Positions 29,043 to 30,938 of a stretch of 30,938 nt of DNA are shown here, one piece after another. The position numbers and the translations under genes are program-made. Location of the stretch: the IMG/VR virus record IMGVR_UViG_3300049491_000460, positions 1 through 30,938 of that record, one strand, 5' to 3'. This stretch comes from a virus. How positions within the stretch are numbered: position 1 is the stretch's first letter; every line of letters starts with the position of its first letter. The notes below the pieces were generated by a model. The model ran no database searches. It saw only the letters and a list, made by a program, of their open reading frames with translations, and was not told the origin of the DNA.

Positions 29043-29812
29043 AAACAGTTGAACTTTATCGTTTCGTTCAGGATAGCTCAGTCACAACATTGACTAGTGC
29101 TGATACCGAACAAACGCATTCAGCTGAAACATATGATCCTGTTGCAATGGGACGTTCTATTATTTCACAAAATGGAGAACTTTCTAAGTCAAACATTGAA
29201 GTAACGATGACGCTTAACAACGTCTGGGCTCGTTACTGGATGAGTGCAACTTCAGAGAGCCCTTTAAGTTTAACGATATACAGCAAGAATGCGCTAAGCA
29301 CTTCGATTATTTGGAAGGGTCGACTCGCTGGTATTAATCCTCAAACTTCCGATGTGAAATTTGTCTTTGAATCTATTTTCACATCGATGCGCAGACCAGG
29401 TTTGCGAGCTCGGTTTCAGCGAAATTGCAGGCACCCCTTGTATGGCCCACGCTGTGGTGTCGATAAAGATGATTTTGCCGAAGTTAGAGAAGTAACAGCT
29501 ATTTCAGGCAATGTGGTTACTATTCCAGGAGCAGCATCTGATCCTGCAGGTGATTATTTTACAGGAATGCTTCTAGCTCCAGATGGAACACTAAGGTTCA
29601 TAACTGGGCATTCAGGTGCAACTATTACTTTGACACGGCCTATTCTGACATTGACAGCCGCTGTTCTTATCGCACCTACAGATGTGACATTGTATCCTGG
29701 TTGCAATCGTTCCAGAACTAGATGCAACGCAAGATTCAATAATCTTGTTCGTAATGGGGGATTTCCTTTCATGCCTCTACGTAATCCGTTTGACGGTAGC
29801 TCAATCATCTAG
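29039..29812 (+). CDS. Tail protein of the DUF2163 / phage BR0599 type
   Basis: A 257-residue protein with GTG start overlapping the previous stop. The N-terminal two thirds fit DUF2163 (VELYRFVQDSSVTTLTSADTE, MTLNNVWARYWM, IIWKGRLAGI). RRPGLRARFQRNCRHPLYGPRCGVD carries the conserved cysteine pair, and the C-terminus (TLYPGCNRSRTRCNARFNNLVRNGGFPFMPLRNPF) is the BR0599 signature with its two further cysteines. The four cysteines might bind a metal or iron-sulfur cluster as proposed for the lambda gpL type; that is by analogy. It belongs to the tail tip. Confidence 0.88.
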   Translation: MKTVELYRFVQDSSVTTLTSADTEQTHSAETYDPVAMGRSIISQNGELSKSNIEVTMTLNNVWARYWMSATSESPLSLTIYSKNALSTSIIWKGRLAGINPQTSDVKFVFESIFTSMRRPGLRARFQRNCRHPLYGPRCGVDKDDFAEVREVTAISGNVVTIPGAASDPAGDYFTGMLLAPDGTLRFITGHSGATITLTRPILTLTAAVLIAPTDVTLYPGCNRSRTRCNARFNNLVRNGGFPFMPLRNPFDGSSII

Positions 29813-29820
29813 GTGTAATC

Positions 29821-30054
29821 ATGGGATGGGAATGGGCTGTTTATTTTCTAATCGCGCTCTTCGTAGTTGTCGCGATGGCTCCGAAACCACAGAGCCAACC
29901 ACCCGCGGGATTAAAAGATATTCAAGCGCCTATTGCAGAAGAAGGCGCTGAAATAGCTGTTTTGTTTGGCACACGTGAAATGAAAGGACCTAACGTCATA
30001 TGGTACGGAGATTTTGAATCTGTGCCAGTGCAGAAAAAAGGTGGGAAGAAATGA
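29821..30054 (+). CDS. Small conserved tail-region protein with N-terminal membrane segment
   Basis: A 77-residue protein with AGGT upstream. Residues about 3-20 (EWAVYFLIALFVVVAMA) are strongly hydrophobic; then comes PKPQSQPPAGLKDIQAPIAEEGAEIAVLFGTREMKGPNVIWYGDFE and a basic KKGGKK end. This 'P.A.EG.EI.V.FGTR...GPNV.WYGD' pattern is seen in a small gene just before tail-tip genes in several siphoviruses. It likely assists tip assembly; the function has not been defined to my knowledge. ATGA overlap with the next gene. Confidence 0.78.
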   Translation: MGWEWAVYFLIALFVVVAMAPKPQSQPPAGLKDIQAPIAEEGAEIAVLFGTREMKGPNVIWYGDFESVPVQKKGGKK

Positions 30055-30245
30055 CCACACTAATCACGATGCGCCATGTACGTCAAGCTCATATGTGCAG
30101 TCGTGGGGTGCGTGCATTTTTTGTTCGTCATGATCTAGATTGGGTTACTTTCATCAAAGAAGGTTTGCCTGAAGATGTTGTTCTTTCAACAGGTGACGCG
30201 ATGGCAATCAAAGTCGTGGAGGTAGCTCGTGGGCAGCGGGGGTAG
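30051..30245 (+). CDS. Small conserved tail-region protein
   Basis: A 64-residue protein with GGTGGG upstream of an ATG overlapping the previous stop. MRHVRQAHMCSRGVRAFFVRHDLDWVTFIKEGLPEDVVLSTGD is a recognisable pattern: 'H.R.a..C..G.R.wf.rh.ld...F...GlP...ll.tgD', shared by a small protein between the previous gene and the tip gene in many siphoviruses. Its function is not known to me; a tail-tip assembly role is inferred from its fixed place. It overlaps the tip gene by 17 bases. Confidence 0.78.
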   Translation: MTTLITMRHVRQAHMCSRGVRAFFVRHDLDWVTFIKEGLPEDVVLSTGDAMAIKVVEVARGQRG

Positions 30246-30938
30246 CGCACAGACGATAGGATACAAGTATTATCTAGGAATGCACCTGGTATTTTGCCAT
30301 GGTCCTGTAGATTCTTTGTATCAAATAAAAGTCGACAGTAAGGTCGCGTGGAGAGGTACGTCCGTTGGCAGTCAAGAAACAATAGACAGTGAAGGACTCT
30401 TTGGTGGAGAGTCAAGAGAAGGTGGTGTAAGCGGAACAGTTGATATTGAGATGGGCGGATCTTCTCAGATAGCTAACGATTATCTACAAACCCAATTGAC
30501 AGACGTTCCGGGGTTTCGCGGCGTTGTTGGGATGGTGCTTCGCAAGTGCTATCTTGGCATGAATCCTTATCTAAAACGATGGTCTGCAATTCTTTCTCGC
30601 ATTCACGTTCGTCAAAACGGTCTCACGCAATGGTACGATGCTAAAGCAGCAATCGGTAGCGGCAATTTTTTGAACCAGGGCACAGTTGACGAAGGCACGC
30701 GGTTAAGCGTCGATTTTGTCGGCGGCACTATCAACGACAGTGCCATGTCACCTATTACGCCGGCATATGTTGGCACGGTGTACGGACTCCTTGGTGATAG
30801 GTTCGTAGTTGGCCCTGTGAGTGCTGAAACCTACATTTACTGGGAAAGTTCTCAACTCGCCTTTGATCCCGCTCTTGGCTACCATCTAACTTCTATAGCT
30901 ACGCTGGAAACGGGGGTAGTAGATTTCGCGTTCTTAGC
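30229..30938 (+). CDS. Tail tip / host-specificity protein, N-terminal part (cut by window end)
   Basis: An open frame of 236 codons that runs off the window. It starts at GTG 30229, with GGAGGT five bases upstream, inside the end of the previous gene. Visible pattern: TIGYKYYLGMHLVFCHGPVD near the start, LFGGESREGGVSGTVDIEMG, then VPGFRGVVGMVLRKCYLGMNPYLKRWS. This is the N-terminal region of large tail-tip (lambda J-like) proteins of siphoviruses, which hold the central fibre or receptor-binding part. Length and receptor domain cannot be judged because the gene is incomplete. Confidence 0.8.
   Translation, partial: MGSGGSAQTIGYKYYLGMHLVFCHGPVDSLYQIKVDSKVAWRGTSVGSQETIDSEGLFGGESREGGVSGTVDIEMGGSSQIANDYLQTQLTDVPGFRGVVGMVLRKCYLGMNPYLKRWSAILSRIHVRQNGLTQWYDAKAAIGSGNFLNQGTVDEGTRLSVDFVGGTINDSAMSPITPAYVGTVYGLLGDRFVVGPVSAETYIYWESSQLAFDPALGYHLTSIATLETGVVDFAFL

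Overview
This window is 30.9 kb of a tailed double-stranded DNA phage (or prophage). It holds a terminase-portal-capsid-tail gene series of siphovirus type: long tape measure, tail-assembly chaperone with a frameshift, no sheath gene. An embedded Rz/Rz1 spanin pair implies a Gram-negative host. I cannot name the host genus. No integrase, repressor, DNA polymerase or tRNA gene is recognisable, and the window is cut inside a tail-tip gene at its right end, so it is part of a larger genome.

Region 1 (1-3400) is early or accessory DNA. A small plus-strand gene (37-378) faces a lone minus-strand gene (691-972) across a bidirectional terminator. Next comes about 640 bp of AT-rich, repeat-rich non-coding DNA (973-1611), a candidate origin or control region. 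A run of small unknown genes (1612-2956) follows, one apparently frameshifted, and then a structured non-coding stretch (2957-3357).

Region 2 (3358-6291) is a replication/recombination module. It has a sigma70-like promoter and a Dda/RecD-type SF1B helicase ending in a strong terminator. After it come small genes, including a frameshifted phage gene, an NrdR-like zinc-ribbon/HTH protein, a small zinc-finger protein and a PD-(D/E)XK nuclease.

Region 3 (6311-8034) is the lysis cassette: a holin-like membrane protein, a membrane-anchored protein, a DUF5675 protein (the best endolysin candidate present) and Rz with Rz1 embedded in it. TTGATAACC-containing sites lie at both ends.

Region 4 (8050-18398) is packaging and head: small and large terminase, DUF4055 portal, Mu F-like protein, scaffold-like protein and major capsid protein. 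Between scaffold and capsid lies a 3.4 kb, partly GC-richer block of predicted virion-surface proteins. It includes a 430-residue protein made largely of sixteen 22-residue HxH repeats. Two copies of a 16-bp direct repeat bracket the block, which suggests an acquired cargo module.

Region 5 (18458-30938) is head completion and tail: decoration-like protein, DnaT-like connector, neck and tail-terminator proteins, tail tube, tail-assembly chaperones joined by a textbook -1 frameshift signal (GGGAAAC plus downstream stem-loop), HK97 gp10-like protein, tape measure, distal-tail proteins, a DUF2163/BR0599 protein and the start of the tip protein. Most genes abut or overlap by 1-4 bases, which indicates long operons.
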